Position numbers and translations under genes: made by a program
Shown here: positions 33,258-41,927 of the stretch, one piece after another
Layout: each line of letters opens with the position of its first letter
How positions within the stretch are numbered: position 1 is the stretch's first letter
Source: Janthinobacterium sp. PAMC25594
Lineage (GTDB): Bacteria; Pseudomonadota; Gammaproteobacteria; Burkholderiales; Burkholderiaceae_D
DNA length: 64,000 nucleotides
Direction: 5' to 3'
Assembly (NCBI RefSeq): GCF_019443505.1
Contig: NZ_CP080377.1
Span: forward strand, 5,332,001-5,396,000
The notes under the pieces: model-generated
What the model was told of the DNA's origin: nothing
What the model saw: the letters and a program-made list of their open reading frames with translations, nothing else
The model's database searches: none

Positions 33258-33306
33258 AGCGTGATCCTCGTCTGGTCGAAGTCAGGAAACTCCGGGATAT
33301 GACTTC

Positions 33307-33333
33307 TTATCGGCATCTTATCCAGGAACTTTA
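33307..33333 (-). promoter_or_regulatory. Sigma-28 (FliA) promoter of flgM-flgN
   Basis: Read on the reverse strand: TAAAGTTC, 11 bp, GCCGATAA. This matches the sigma-28 consensus TAAAGTTT-N11-GCCGATAA at all but one position. Confidence 0.9.
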
Positions 33334-33367
33334 GTGCGCCAGACTACAATATCGCTATCTATCCGTG

Positions 33368-34063
33368 TTAAAAGGCGACCTCCACCATGCCGCCCGCGCG
33401 CGCCACGCCGCTGATCTGCTGGCCGCTCTGCGTGCGTACCTGCACCGTCTGGCCATCGCCGGCGCTGCCGATGGCGCGTCCTTCTGATGCCACCTGGAAA
33501 CCGTTGCCACTTGAAACGACGCGCACCAGCTGGCCTTGCATGACCACCGGCTTGCGGCGCAGGGTGTCGAGGCGCATCGGCGTGCCTGGCGGCAAGGAAA
33601 TATTCGTGCTGGCGCCCACCACCTGGGCCATGTCGGTGGCGATGCCTGCCGGCAATGCGGCCAGGTCGCCCTGCATCGTCACCAGCTGGCTGGCGTCGAT
33701 GGCTTGCCCTTGCGCCAGCGGCACGGCGCTGGCCACGTAGTCGCCCACGACGGCCACGTTGGCCTGCAAATAAATGGTCCAGTTGGAGGGCGCCGTGCAG
33801 CGCACGCCCACCGTGGTCTTGCCCCAGGCGCGCGCGCCCGGCGCCATGAACGCTTGCGGCGCGGGGCAGGCGGCCAGGTTCAGGCGCGGATCGACGGCGC
33901 CGACGGTGACTGTCACCTTGCCTGGCAAGCCATTGCTTTGCACTTGCAGGAACTGTTCCACGCTGTTGCGCAGCGCTTCCGGCGTCTGCCGGCCGGCGTT
34001 TTGCGCCTGTGCCAATAGTGGCAGGGCGGCAAGAGCGAAGAAGAAAGCGAGCGGTGTTTTCAT
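33368..34063 (-). CDS. flgA: Flagellar P-ring assembly chaperone FlgA
   Basis: A 231-residue periplasmic protein with a signal peptide (MKTPLAFFFALAALPLLAQAQ) and the SAF-type C-terminal domain (VVGDYVASAVPLAQGQAIDASQLVTMQGDL, then VVSSGNGFQVASEGRAIGSAGDGQTVQVR). It helps FlgI form the P ring. It is divergent from flgB, the usual arrangement. ATG at 34063 chosen because the signal peptide starts there. Confidence 0.94.
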   Translation of the reverse strand: MKTPLAFFFALAALPLLAQAQNAGRQTPEALRNSVEQFLQVQSNGLPGKVTVTVGAVDPRLNLAACPAPQAFMAPGARAWGKTTVGVRCTAPSNWTIYLQANVAVVGDYVASAVPLAQGQAIDASQLVTMQGDLAALPAGIATDMAQVVGASTNISLPPGTPMRLDTLRRKPVVMQGQLVRVVSSGNGFQVASEGRAIGSAGDGQTVQVRTQSGQQISGVARAGGMVEVAF

Positions 34064-34254
34064 GGTGATAGGCCTCTGGAATAGTGCCATGATAGTGCGC
34101 GCAGCGCTGATCGAAGCGCCGATTAAGGGGTAAAAGTACGGTCTGATCCGGCGATGGCCTTGCCGGTGGGCGCCGTACTATGTTTCCTGTCATCACTATA
34201 CCGCCATCCTTCCGCCATCTCAGGCGCCAGTGGCAGATCTTTCCGGAGCCTGAC

Positions 34255-34707
34255 ATGATAGGGAAACTCGACGATTACATGCGCTTCAACGAGACGGCGC
34301 TGAGCCTGCGCTCGACGCGCCAGGAATTGCTCGCCTCGAATATCGCGAATGCCGATACGCCCAACTACAAGGCGCGCGATGTCGATTTCGCCAGCGCGCT
34401 GAAGGGGGCGATGGCGCGCAACGATGGCGTGCCGCCGGCTCTGAAGGGCACGGCGCCGCAGCATATGCCGGGCAAGGGCGTGGCCGCTGCCGCAGGGAGC
34501 GGCACGGGCGGCAAGGTCGAGACCCTGGCCGACGGCACGCCGCTGCTGTACCGCGCGCCGGCCCAGGGTGCCGTCGATGGCAATACGGTGGACATGGATC
34601 TTGAACGCAACGCCTTTGCCGACAACGCCATCCGCTACGAGGCGGCCGTGACCTTCCTCAACTCGCAGATCAAGGGCATGCTGACGGCCATTCAGGGAGG
34701 ACAATAA
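34255..34707 (+). CDS. flgB: Flagellar rod protein FlgB
   Basis: A 150-residue proximal rod subunit. The N-terminal rod motif [20 protein letters not shown] is clear, and a helical C-terminus ([20 protein letters not shown]) packs in the rod. The ATG at 34255 follows CCGGAG. First gene of flgBCDEFGHIJ. A Gly/Ala-rich central loop is somewhat long, which is common in this family. Confidence 0.95.
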   Translation: MIGKLDDYMRFNETALSLRSTRQELLASNIANADTPNYKARDVDFASALKGAMARNDGVPPALKGTAPQHMPGKGVAAAAGSGTGGKVETLADGTPLLYRAPAQGAVDGNTVDMDLERNAFADNAIRYEAAVTFLNSQIKGMLTAIQGGQ

Positions 34708-34709
34708 TC

Positions 34710-35111
34710 ATGTCGCTGTTTAATATCTTCAATGTGTCCGGTTCGGCCATGAGCGCCCAGGCGCAGCGCCTGAACACGGTGGCCAGCAATCTGGCCAATG
34801 CCGACAGCGCCACCAGCGCCAGCGGCGAAGCCTACCGCGCCAAGCAGGTGGTGTTCGAAGCCGTGCCCATGGCCAACGGCGCCACGGCCGTCAAGGTGCA
34901 GAAGGTGATCGAAGACCCGTCGCCGATGAAGCTGGTCTACGACCCGAAGAACCCGCTGGCCGACGAGAAGGGCTACGTCACCATGCCCAACGTGAATACG
35001 GTCGACGAGATGGTCAACATGCTGTCGGCCTCGCGCTCGTACCAGACCAACGTGGAAACCATGAACGCGGCCAAGTCGCTGCTCCTGAAAACCCTTTCGC
35101 TTGGCCAATAA
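34710..35111 (+). CDS. flgC: Flagellar rod protein FlgC
   Basis: A 133-residue rod subunit with [29 protein letters not shown] at the N-terminus and the C-terminal helix [39 protein letters not shown] precedes the start; the gene is two bases after flgB. Confidence 0.96.
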   Translation: MSLFNIFNVSGSAMSAQAQRLNTVASNLANADSATSASGEAYRAKQVVFEAVPMANGATAVKVQKVIEDPSPMKLVYDPKNPLADEKGYVTMPNVNTVDEMVNMLSASRSYQTNVETMNAAKSLLLKTLSLGQ

Positions 35112-35126
35112 GGCCGACTGACCATT

Positions 35127-35825
35127 ATGGCAACCATCGATACCAGCACCAGCCCCGTCACCGACCTGATGGCGACAATGAATCCGAAGAAGACGACTGC
35201 CGCTGCTGGCAGCGTCGAGGAGGAAACGAACAAATTCCTGACCCTGCTGGTAACCCAGCTGCAAAACCAGGACCCGATGAACCCGCTGGACAATGCGCAG
35301 CTGACGAGTCAGCTGGCCCAGTTGTCCACGGTGACGGGCGTCAACAAGCTCAATACCACGCTGGAAACCCTCAAAACCAGCTATCAGCAGGCCGAATCGA
35401 TGCAGGCGGCGAATATTATCGGCCACGGCGTGCTGACGGCAGGTAAGAACATCACCCTGAGCAAGAGTGCGGCCCTGATGGGCGTGGACCTGGCCACGCC
35501 GGCCGACAGCGTCAAGGTCATTATCTACAACAGTGCGGGCAAGGAAGTCCATTCCATCGACCTGGGCCCGCAGGATGCGGGTACCTTGCCGCTGGGCTGG
35601 AACGGCTCCACCGCCGACCTCGACAAGGATGGCAAGCCGGTTGTGCTGGCCGACGGCGCCTACACTTTTTCGGTGGAAGCCACGCGCGGCGGGGCCAAGC
35701 TCACGGATGCGGCGGCGCTGATGTTCGGTTCGGTCGCCAGCGTGTCGACGGGCGCGGGCGGCGTGAAGTTGAACGTGCCCGGCGTGGGCAGCATCACCAT
35801 GGCCGATGTGAAACAGATTTTGTAA
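35127..35825 (+). CDS. flgD: Flagellar hook-capping protein FlgD
   Basis: A 232-residue hook scaffold. The N-terminal block FLTLLVTQLQNQDPMNPLDNAQLTSQLAQLSTVTGVNKLN is diagnostic, followed by FlgD Ig-like and tudor-like domains (VIIYNSAGKEVHSIDLGPQDAGTLPLGWNG). FlgD caps the growing hook and is then discarded. It sits between flgC and flgE. Confidence 0.96.
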   Translation: MATIDTSTSPVTDLMATMNPKKTTAAAGSVEEETNKFLTLLVTQLQNQDPMNPLDNAQLTSQLAQLSTVTGVNKLNTTLETLKTSYQQAESMQAANIIGHGVLTAGKNITLSKSAALMGVDLATPADSVKVIIYNSAGKEVHSIDLGPQDAGTLPLGWNGSTADLDKDGKPVVLADGAYTFSVEATRGGAKLTDAAALMFGSVASVSTGAGGVKLNVPGVGSITMADVKQIL

Positions 35826-35879
35826 GCCGCTCATTTGTAGCGTAGACCCTCTACCCCTAATTTCTACCAGGAGAACACA

Positions 35880-37427
35880 ATGTCTTTCCAACAAGGCCTG
35901 AGCGGCTTGAATGGCGCCGCCAAATCGCTGGACGTCATCGGCAACAACATCGCCAACTCGGCCACCGTGGGTTTCAAGCAGTCGCAGGCGCAGTTTGCCG
36001 ACATCTATGCCAACTCGCTGTATGGCGTGGGCGGCAACCAGCCCGGTATCGGCGTGGCCGTGTCGCAAGTGGCGCAGCTGTTCAACCAGGGTAACCTGGA
36101 AAGTTCGTCGAATCCGCTCGACATCGCCATCAATGGCGGCGGTTTCTTCCGCACCAGCGTGAACGGCGCCATCCAGTATTCGCGCAACGGCCAGTTCCAG
36201 GTCGACAAGAGCGGCTTCATCATCAATGCGCAGAAAGCCCAGCTGACGGGCTATCCGGCCGATGCGAACGGCAAGATCCTGGCCGGCGCCACCGTGCCGC
36301 TGCAGATCGACCCGTCCGACATGGCGCCGCAGGCGACCACCAAGGTCGATACCCAGGTCAACCTCGATTCCAACTCGGCCATGCCGACCGTGGTGCCGTT
36401 CAGCGTGGGCGAGCAAAAGTCGTGGACCAAGCAATTCCCCGTGCCGGTCTACGACTCGCTGGGCAATTCGCACACGATGTCCAATTTTTACGTCAAGACG
36501 GGCACCAATTCCTGGGATGTCTATTCGGCCACTGATGGCAAGGAAATTACCAGCGCGAAAGTAGCCGCGTCGGCGCAGACCGATGCCGCTTCGCTGGCCG
36601 CGCGCGCCGCCTACCAGGCCGCCGCCACCGCCGTGCCGCTGGTGCCGGCGGCTATCACGGCCGCCGCCGTCGCCTATGGCAATGCGGCCGGTGCCGCCGT
36701 GCGCACCGCCGCCGCCGCGGCCGGCGCCAGCCCCGCCCAGCTGGCCGCCATCAGCGCCACCTATGGCAGCGCCGTGCCCAACGGCGTCAATTCCAGCCTG
36801 ACGCCAGACCAGATCGACGCCAATATCGCCGCGGTGACGGAGGTGCCCGCCGTGAGGTCGGCTTCGCTGGTGTTCAACAGCGTCGGCAGCCTGGACAAGG
36901 CCGCCATGCTGGCACTGACGCCGCCGCAAACCTTGCCGGTGACGGTCAACCTGCCCGTCTTCCCCGCCACGGGCGCGAACGCGAACCTGGCGATCAAGGT
37001 CGACTTCACCAATTCCACCCAGCTCAGTTCGTCCACCAGCGAAAAGCGCACCGTGGCCGATGGCTACGCGGCCGGCCAGCTGAGCCGTTTCGTGGTGGGC
37101 AGCGATGGCGTGATCCAGGGCCAGTATAACAATGGCCAGACGCGCGACCTGGGCCAGGTGGTATTGACCAAGTTTGCCAATCCGAATGGCCTGGAGCCGC
37201 TGGGCAACAATGCCTGGGCGGAAAGCTCGACCTCGGGCAGCCCCATGACGGGTGAGCCGAGCTCGGCCGGGCTAGGCGACTTGCGCGCCTCGGCCGTGGA
37301 AGTGTCGAACGTGGACCTGACGGCCGAACTGGTCAACATGATCACGGCCCAGCGCGCCTACCAGGCGAATGCGCAGACCATCAAGACGCAGGATTCGGTT
37401 TTACAAACCTTAGTCAACCTCCGCTAA
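35880..37427 (+). CDS. flgE: Flagellar hook protein FlgE with an Ala-rich insertion
   Basis: A 515-residue hook subunit, longer than the roughly 400 residues usual in the family. N-terminal (LSGLNGAAKSLDVIGNNIANSATVGFKQS) and C-terminal (VDLTAELVNMITAQRAYQANAQTIKTQDSVLQTLVNLR) rod-like helices are standard. The extra length is a stretch from about residue 226 to 325 made largely of Ala, Pro and Gly, in the surface-exposed variable region. Base composition stays like the neighbours and the frame is intact. AGGAG precedes the ATG. Confidence 0.95.
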   Translation: MSFQQGLSGLNGAAKSLDVIGNNIANSATVGFKQSQAQFADIYANSLYGVGGNQPGIGVAVSQVAQLFNQGNLESSSNPLDIAINGGGFFRTSVNGAIQYSRNGQFQVDKSGFIINAQKAQLTGYPADANGKILAGATVPLQIDPSDMAPQATTKVDTQVNLDSNSAMPTVVPFSVGEQKSWTKQFPVPVYDSLGNSHTMSNFYVKTGTNSWDVYSATDGKEITSAKVAASAQTDAASLAARAAYQAAATAVPLVPAAITAAAVAYGNAAGAAVRTAAAAAGASPAQLAAISATYGSAVPNGVNSSLTPDQIDANIAAVTEVPAVRSASLVFNSVGSLDKAAMLALTPPQTLPVTVNLPVFPATGANANLAIKVDFTNSTQLSSSTSEKRTVADGYAAGQLSRFVVGSDGVIQGQYNNGQTRDLGQVVLTKFANPNGLEPLGNNAWAESSTSGSPMTGEPSSAGLGDLRASAVEVSNVDLTAELVNMITAQRAYQANAQTIKTQDSVLQTLVNLR

Positions 37428-37436
37428 TAAGTTGAC

Positions 37437-37462
37437 CGGGGGCGCATGCCCCCGATTTTATT
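37437..37462 (+). terminator. Hairpin between flgE and flgF
   Basis: CGGGGGC-GCAT-GCCCCCG followed by ATTTTATT, 10 bp after the flgE stop. It may attenuate read-through so that hook protein is made in excess of the distal rod genes. Confidence 0.65.
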
Positions 37463-37484
37463 GTTGGTTTGGGAGAAATAAAAA

Positions 37485-38228
37485 ATGGACCGTCTCATCT
37501 ACACCGCCGGCTCGGGCGCCAAGCACATCCTGGACAGGCAGGCGACCACGGCGAACAACCTGGCGAACGCCACCAGCACGGGTTTCCGTGCCCAGCTCGA
37601 CTCGTTCCGCGCCGTGCCCGTGGTGGCCGACGGCATGATGCCGACGCGCGCCTTTGTCGTCGATTCGACGGTCGGTTCCGATTTCACGCAAGGACCCATG
37701 CAGCACACGGGCCGCACGCTCGACGTGGCCGTGGAAAATGGCGGCTGGATCGCGGTGCAGTCGGCCGACGGGTCCGAAGCCTATACGCGCAACGGCGCCT
37801 TCAAGCTCAATGAAAACGGCATGTTGCAGACACAGTCGGGCTTGATGGTGCAGGGCGATACGGGTCCGCTGGCCATTCCGCCCGGCGTGACGGTGTCCAT
37901 CGCCGGCGATGGCACGGTGGGCACGATTTCCACGGACGTGCCGCCGGGCCCGTCCACGGTGCTGGGACGCATCAAGCTGGTCAACCCGCCCGAGCAGCAA
38001 CTGGTGCGCGGCGACGACGGCCTGTTCCGCCTGAAGGATGGCACGGTGGCGCAAGCCGACCCGGCCGTCAAGCTGACCACGGGTGCGCTGGAAGGCAGCA
38101 ATGTCAGCCCCGTCGACTCGATGGTCAGCATGATCGCCCTGGCGCGCCAGTTCGAAACACAAATGAGCTTGTTGAAGAATGCCGAGAATAACGCGGCGAA
38201 AGCCACCCAGATCCTCGCTTTGAATTGA
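37485..38228 (+). CDS. flgF: Flagellar rod protein FlgF
   Basis: A 247-residue proximal/distal rod subunit. It begins MDRLIYTAGSGAKHILDRQATTANNLANATSTGFRAQ and ends with the conserved LEGSNVSPVDSMVSMIALARQFETQMSLLKNAENNAAKATQIL pattern. It follows the flgE terminator-like hairpin by about 25 bp. Confidence 0.95.
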   Translation: MDRLIYTAGSGAKHILDRQATTANNLANATSTGFRAQLDSFRAVPVVADGMMPTRAFVVDSTVGSDFTQGPMQHTGRTLDVAVENGGWIAVQSADGSEAYTRNGAFKLNENGMLQTQSGLMVQGDTGPLAIPPGVTVSIAGDGTVGTISTDVPPGPSTVLGRIKLVNPPEQQLVRGDDGLFRLKDGTVAQADPAVKLTTGALEGSNVSPVDSMVSMIALARQFETQMSLLKNAENNAAKATQILALN

Positions 38229-38300
38229 TAGAGCCGGTCGCATAATGGTTACATAGAAATAGTCTACAGGGCTGGCAAGCGCTGTTATTGGAGAAAAAAC

Positions 38301-39083
38301 ATGATTCGTTCCCTTTGGATAGCCAAGACCGGCCTGGAAGCGCAGCAGACGCAGATGGACGTGATCGCCAATAACCTGGCCAACGTCAGCACCACCGGCT
38401 TCAAGAAGTCGCGCGCCGTGTTTGAAGACTTGCTGTATCAAAATGTGCGCCAGCCGGGCGCGCAATCGTCGCAGCAAACCCAGCTGCCGTCGGGCTTGCA
38501 GATCGGCACGGGCGTGCGCACCGTGGCTACCGAACGCATCCATACCCAGGGCAATCCCCAGGCGTCGGGCAATTCGCGCGACGTGATGGTCAACGGCACC
38601 GGTTTCTTCCAGGTGCTGCTGCCCGATGGCTCCACCGCCTACACGCGCGACGGTTCCTTCCAGACCGATGCCAATGGCCAGATGGTGACCTCCGAAGGCT
38701 TCGTCATCCAGCCTGCCATCACTGTACCGACGAATGCGCTGAGCCTGACCGTGGCGCGCGACGGCACCGTCTCCGTTACCTTGCCCAATACCGTGGCGCC
38801 ATCGCAGATCGGCTCGCTGCAGCTGACCACCTTCGTCAATCCGGCCGGCCTGGAATCGAAGGGTGAAAACCTGTACATGGAAACGGGCGCCTCCGGCGTG
38901 GCGCAGACGAATACCCCGGGTACGAATGGCGCCGGCGTGTTGATGCAGGGCTATATCGAGACCTCGAACGTCAACGTGGCCGAGGAAATGGTCAACATGA
39001 TCCAGACGCAGCGCGCCTACGAAATCAACAGCAAGGCCATCACCACATCCGACCAGATGCTGCAAAAACTTTCTCAATTGTAA
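38301..39083 (+). CDS. flgG: Flagellar distal rod protein FlgG
   Basis: A 260-residue distal rod subunit of exactly the usual length. [47 protein letters not shown] and the C-terminal [33 protein letters not shown] are diagnostic. GGAG precedes the ATG. Confidence 0.97.
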   Translation: MIRSLWIAKTGLEAQQTQMDVIANNLANVSTTGFKKSRAVFEDLLYQNVRQPGAQSSQQTQLPSGLQIGTGVRTVATERIHTQGNPQASGNSRDVMVNGTGFFQVLLPDGSTAYTRDGSFQTDANGQMVTSEGFVIQPAITVPTNALSLTVARDGTVSVTLPNTVAPSQIGSLQLTTFVNPAGLESKGENLYMETGASGVAQTNTPGTNGAGVLMQGYIETSNVNVAEEMVNMIQTQRAYEINSKAITTSDQMLQKLSQL

Positions 39084-39133
39084 TTTTTTTAGTTGTCATG
39101 CCATCCGCCGCCGGATGGCAGCGGAGGTTCGCC

Positions 39134-39784
39134 ATGCAATACCCCATCATCGCCCTGTTGTCCGCAGTCCTGTTGTCCGGCTGCGCCATCACGCCTACGT
39201 CCATCGTGCAATACCCGACCACCACGCGCGCGCCGATGCCGGAACCCGTGGTCGTCAACAACGGTTCCATCTACCAGCCGTCGACCTACCGTCCCGCCTT
39301 CGAAGACCGCCGCGCCCGCCACGTGGGCGACACCATGACGATCGCCATCACCGAGCGCACGAATGCCGTCAAGGCGGGCGCCAGCTCCGGCAACAAGTCG
39401 GGCAGCGTGGGTTTCAGCACGCCCGGCTTCGCCCAGGGCCGCCTGGGCGGCACCGTGGCGGCGAATGGCGCGACCAAGTTTGCGGACGGCGACAACCAGT
39501 CCGCCAGCAATACCTTTTCCGGCACGATCGGTGTGACGGTCATCGAGGAATTGCCTAATGGCAACCTGATCGTGGCAGGCGAGAAACAGATCGCCATGAA
39601 CAAGGGTACGGAATTCATCCGCTTTTCGGGCATGGTCAATCCTGACACGATCGGCATCGGCAACGTCGTGCCATCGACCCAGGTGGCCGACGCGCGCGTC
39701 GAGTACCGCACCAACAGCCAGATCGACCGCGCCGAAATGGCCTCGATGGCCTCGCGCTTCTTCCTCAGCCTGTTGCCGTTCTGA
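39134..39784 (+). CDS. flgH: Flagellar L-ring lipoprotein FlgH
   Basis: A 216-residue outer-membrane lipoprotein with a lipobox (AVLLSGCAIT). It carries the FlgH core DTMTIAITERTNAVKAG and MVNPDTIGIGNVVPSTQVADARVEYR. GGAGG 8 bp upstream fixes the start at 39134 rather than the ATG at 39098. Confidence 0.95.
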   Translation: MQYPIIALLSAVLLSGCAITPTSIVQYPTTTRAPMPEPVVVNNGSIYQPSTYRPAFEDRRARHVGDTMTIAITERTNAVKAGASSGNKSGSVGFSTPGFAQGRLGGTVAANGATKFADGDNQSASNTFSGTIGVTVIEELPNGNLIVAGEKQIAMNKGTEFIRFSGMVNPDTIGIGNVVPSTQVADARVEYRTNSQIDRAEMASMASRFFLSLLPF

Positions 39785-39786
39785 TC

Positions 39787-40902
39787 ATGGCGACCCTGAC
39801 CTTTCCCCGTTTGCTGGCCGTCTGCGGCCTGGTATTCTCCCTGCTGGCGCCGATGGCGCAGGCCGAGCGCATCAAGGACCTGGCCAGCGTCGCCGGCGTG
39901 CGCCAGAATCAGTTGATGGGCTATGGTCTGGTCGTCGGCCTCGACGGCAGCGGCGACCAGACCACGCAAACGCCGTTCACCATCCAGAGCGTGGCGGCGA
40001 TGCTGCAGCAGCAAGGTATCAACTTGCCGCAAGGCACCAGTTTGCAGCTGAAAAACGTGGCCGCCGTGATGGTGACGACGTCCTTGCCCGCGTTTGCCCA
40101 GCCGGGCCAGATGCTGGACGTGACCGTGTCGTCGATGGGCAATGCGAAAAGCTTGCGCGGCGGCACATTATTGATGACGCCATTGAAGGGCGCCGATGGC
40201 CAGGTGTACGGCATGGCGCAGGGCAATGTACTGGTGGGCGGCGTGGGCGCGCAGGCGGCCGGCAGCTCCATCGTCATCAATCACCTGAGCGTGGGGCGCA
40301 TCTCGGGCGGCGCCACCGTCGAGCGCACCGTACCCTCGGTGCTGGGCGCCAACAACACCATCCGCCTGGAATTGAATGCCACCGATTTCGCCACCGCCAG
40401 CCGCGTGGTCGACGCCATCAACAGCCGCTACGGCGCCGGCACGGCCGCCGCGCTGGACGGGCGCGTGATTCAGGTGCAGTCGCCGGGCAGCAGCGACCAG
40501 CGCGTGACCTTCCTGGGCCAGCTGGAAAGCATCGAAGTCAATCCGGCCCGCCTGGCGGCCAAGGTCATCATGAATGCGCGCACCGGTTCCGTCGTGATGA
40601 ACCAGTCCGTGACCCTGGAAACATGCGCCATTTCGCACGGCAACCTGTCCGTCACCATCAATGTCGAGCCGCAGGTGAGCCAGCCAGCGCCGCTGTCGGG
40701 CGGGCGCACGGTGGTCACGCAGACGGCGCAGATCGATATCAAGAAGGAACCGGGCAAGGTCATGCTGGTCAAGGGCGGCGCGTCGCTGTCCGACGTGGTG
40801 AAAGCCTTGAACGCCATCGGCGCTTCGCCGCAAGACTTGCTGGCCATTCTGCAGGCGATGAAGGCGGCCGGTTCGCTGCGCGCCGAACTCGAAATCATTT
40901 GA
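39787..40902 (+). CDS. flgI: Flagellar P-ring protein FlgI
   Basis: A 371-residue periplasmic ring protein with a signal peptide ending at MAQAERIKDLASVAGVRQNQLMGYGLVVGLDGSGDQT, and the conserved C-terminal GGASLSDVVKALNAIGASPQDLLAILQAMKAAGSLRAELEII. Two bases separate it from flgH. Confidence 0.97.
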   Translation: MATLTFPRLLAVCGLVFSLLAPMAQAERIKDLASVAGVRQNQLMGYGLVVGLDGSGDQTTQTPFTIQSVAAMLQQQGINLPQGTSLQLKNVAAVMVTTSLPAFAQPGQMLDVTVSSMGNAKSLRGGTLLMTPLKGADGQVYGMAQGNVLVGGVGAQAAGSSIVINHLSVGRISGGATVERTVPSVLGANNTIRLELNATDFATASRVVDAINSRYGAGTAAALDGRVIQVQSPGSSDQRVTFLGQLESIEVNPARLAAKVIMNARTGSVVMNQSVTLETCAISHGNLSVTINVEPQVSQPAPLSGGRTVVTQTAQIDIKKEPGKVMLVKGGASLSDVVKALNAIGASPQDLLAILQAMKAAGSLRAELEII

Positions 40903-40912
40903 TGGGCACGCC

Positions 40913-41839
40913 ATGATCAGCCAAACCGACCTCAGCAATACCGCCGCCTACGACGTCAAGGGCATGGATGGCTTGCGCCAGTCCGCCAAGGCGAAGGACC
41001 CCGCCGCCCTGAAAGAGGCCGCCACGCAATTTGAAGCCATGTTCATCAACATGATGATGAAAAGCATGCGCGACGCGACGCCGCAGGACGGCATCATGGA
41101 TAGCCAGCAAAGCAAGATGTACACCTCGATGCTGGACCAGCAGACGAGCCAGAACCTGGCCAAGCGGGGCACGGGCCTGGCGGACGTGCTGATCCGTCAA
41201 CTGTCGTCCTCGAACCAGGCGCTGGCCGCCGATGGCGCCGAAGCGCCGTCGCCCCGCTCGTCGAGCCTGACGCAGGCGCTGGCCGCGTTCCGCCAGCAGC
41301 AGGGCGCCCTGACCGACGGTGCAAGCAGTGCCAGCGGCAGCGGCAAGACCCTGAGCGACAAGGCCAATGCCACGCAGGCGCCGCATGTGCGCGCCTTCCA
41401 GGAAAAGCTGGGCGTGCATGCGGAAGAAGCCAGCCGCGCCACCGGCATCCCGGCCAAGTTCATGCTGGGTCAGGCGGCGCTGGAGACGGGCTGGGGCAAG
41501 CGCGAAATCATCAGCCGCGACGGCAGCAGCAGCCACAACCTGTTCGGCATCAAGGCGTCAAACGACTGGAAGGGCAAGGTCACGGAAGCCGTCACCACGG
41601 AATATGTGAATGGCAAGGCGCAGCGCAAGGTGGAAAAATTCCGCGCCTATGACAGCTACGCGGACAGCTTCAAGGATTATGCGCAGTTGATTACCAACAA
41701 CAAACGCTATGAAAAAGTGCTGGCCAGCGCGGGCGACGCCAGCACCTTCGCCCAAGGCTTGCAAAAGGCCGGCTACGCGACGGACCCGAATTACGCTGCC
41801 AAATTAACAAAAATTATCAAGCATTCGCTGGTGGGCTAA
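40913..41839 (+). CDS. flgJ: Rod cap / peptidoglycan hydrolase FlgJ
   Basis: A 308-residue two-domain protein. The N-terminal rod-capping domain (KEAATQFEAMFINMMMKSMRDATPQDGIMDSQQSKMYTSMLDQQ) is followed by a linker and a glucosaminidase domain (FMLGQAALETGWGKREI with the catalytic Glu; SHNLFGIKASNDW; YADSFKDYAQLITNNKRYE). It opens the murein for the rod. A sigma-28 promoter for flgKL lies after it. Confidence 0.96.
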   Translation: MISQTDLSNTAAYDVKGMDGLRQSAKAKDPAALKEAATQFEAMFINMMMKSMRDATPQDGIMDSQQSKMYTSMLDQQTSQNLAKRGTGLADVLIRQLSSSNQALAADGAEAPSPRSSSLTQALAAFRQQQGALTDGASSASGSGKTLSDKANATQAPHVRAFQEKLGVHAEEASRATGIPAKFMLGQAALETGWGKREIISRDGSSSHNLFGIKASNDWKGKVTEAVTTEYVNGKAQRKVEKFRAYDSYADSFKDYAQLITNNKRYEKVLASAGDASTFAQGLQKAGYATDPNYAAKLTKIIKHSLVG

Positions 41840-41872
41840 CCACCAGCCGTGCCCCTGTGCAGGCCGCGCGCT

Positions 41873-41899
41873 TCAAGTTTTCGCCGCGGCTGCCGTAAA
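41873..41899 (+). promoter_or_regulatory. Sigma-28 (FliA) promoter of flgK-flgL
   Basis: TCAAGTTT, 11 bp, GCCGTAAA, about 30 bp before the flgK start. The -35 matches seven of eight consensus positions and the -10 six of eight, with exact spacing. Confidence 0.8.
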
Positions 41900-41927
41900 T
41901 ACATGTGACGGTAACCAATAAGACACC

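Noticed and set aside
34692..36929. Long reverse-strand open frame of about 745 codons across flgC-flgD-flgE
   Set aside because: It is antisense to three unambiguous flagellar genes, His/Gly/Arg-rich and without recognisable motifs; a typical by-product of high GC at third codon positions.
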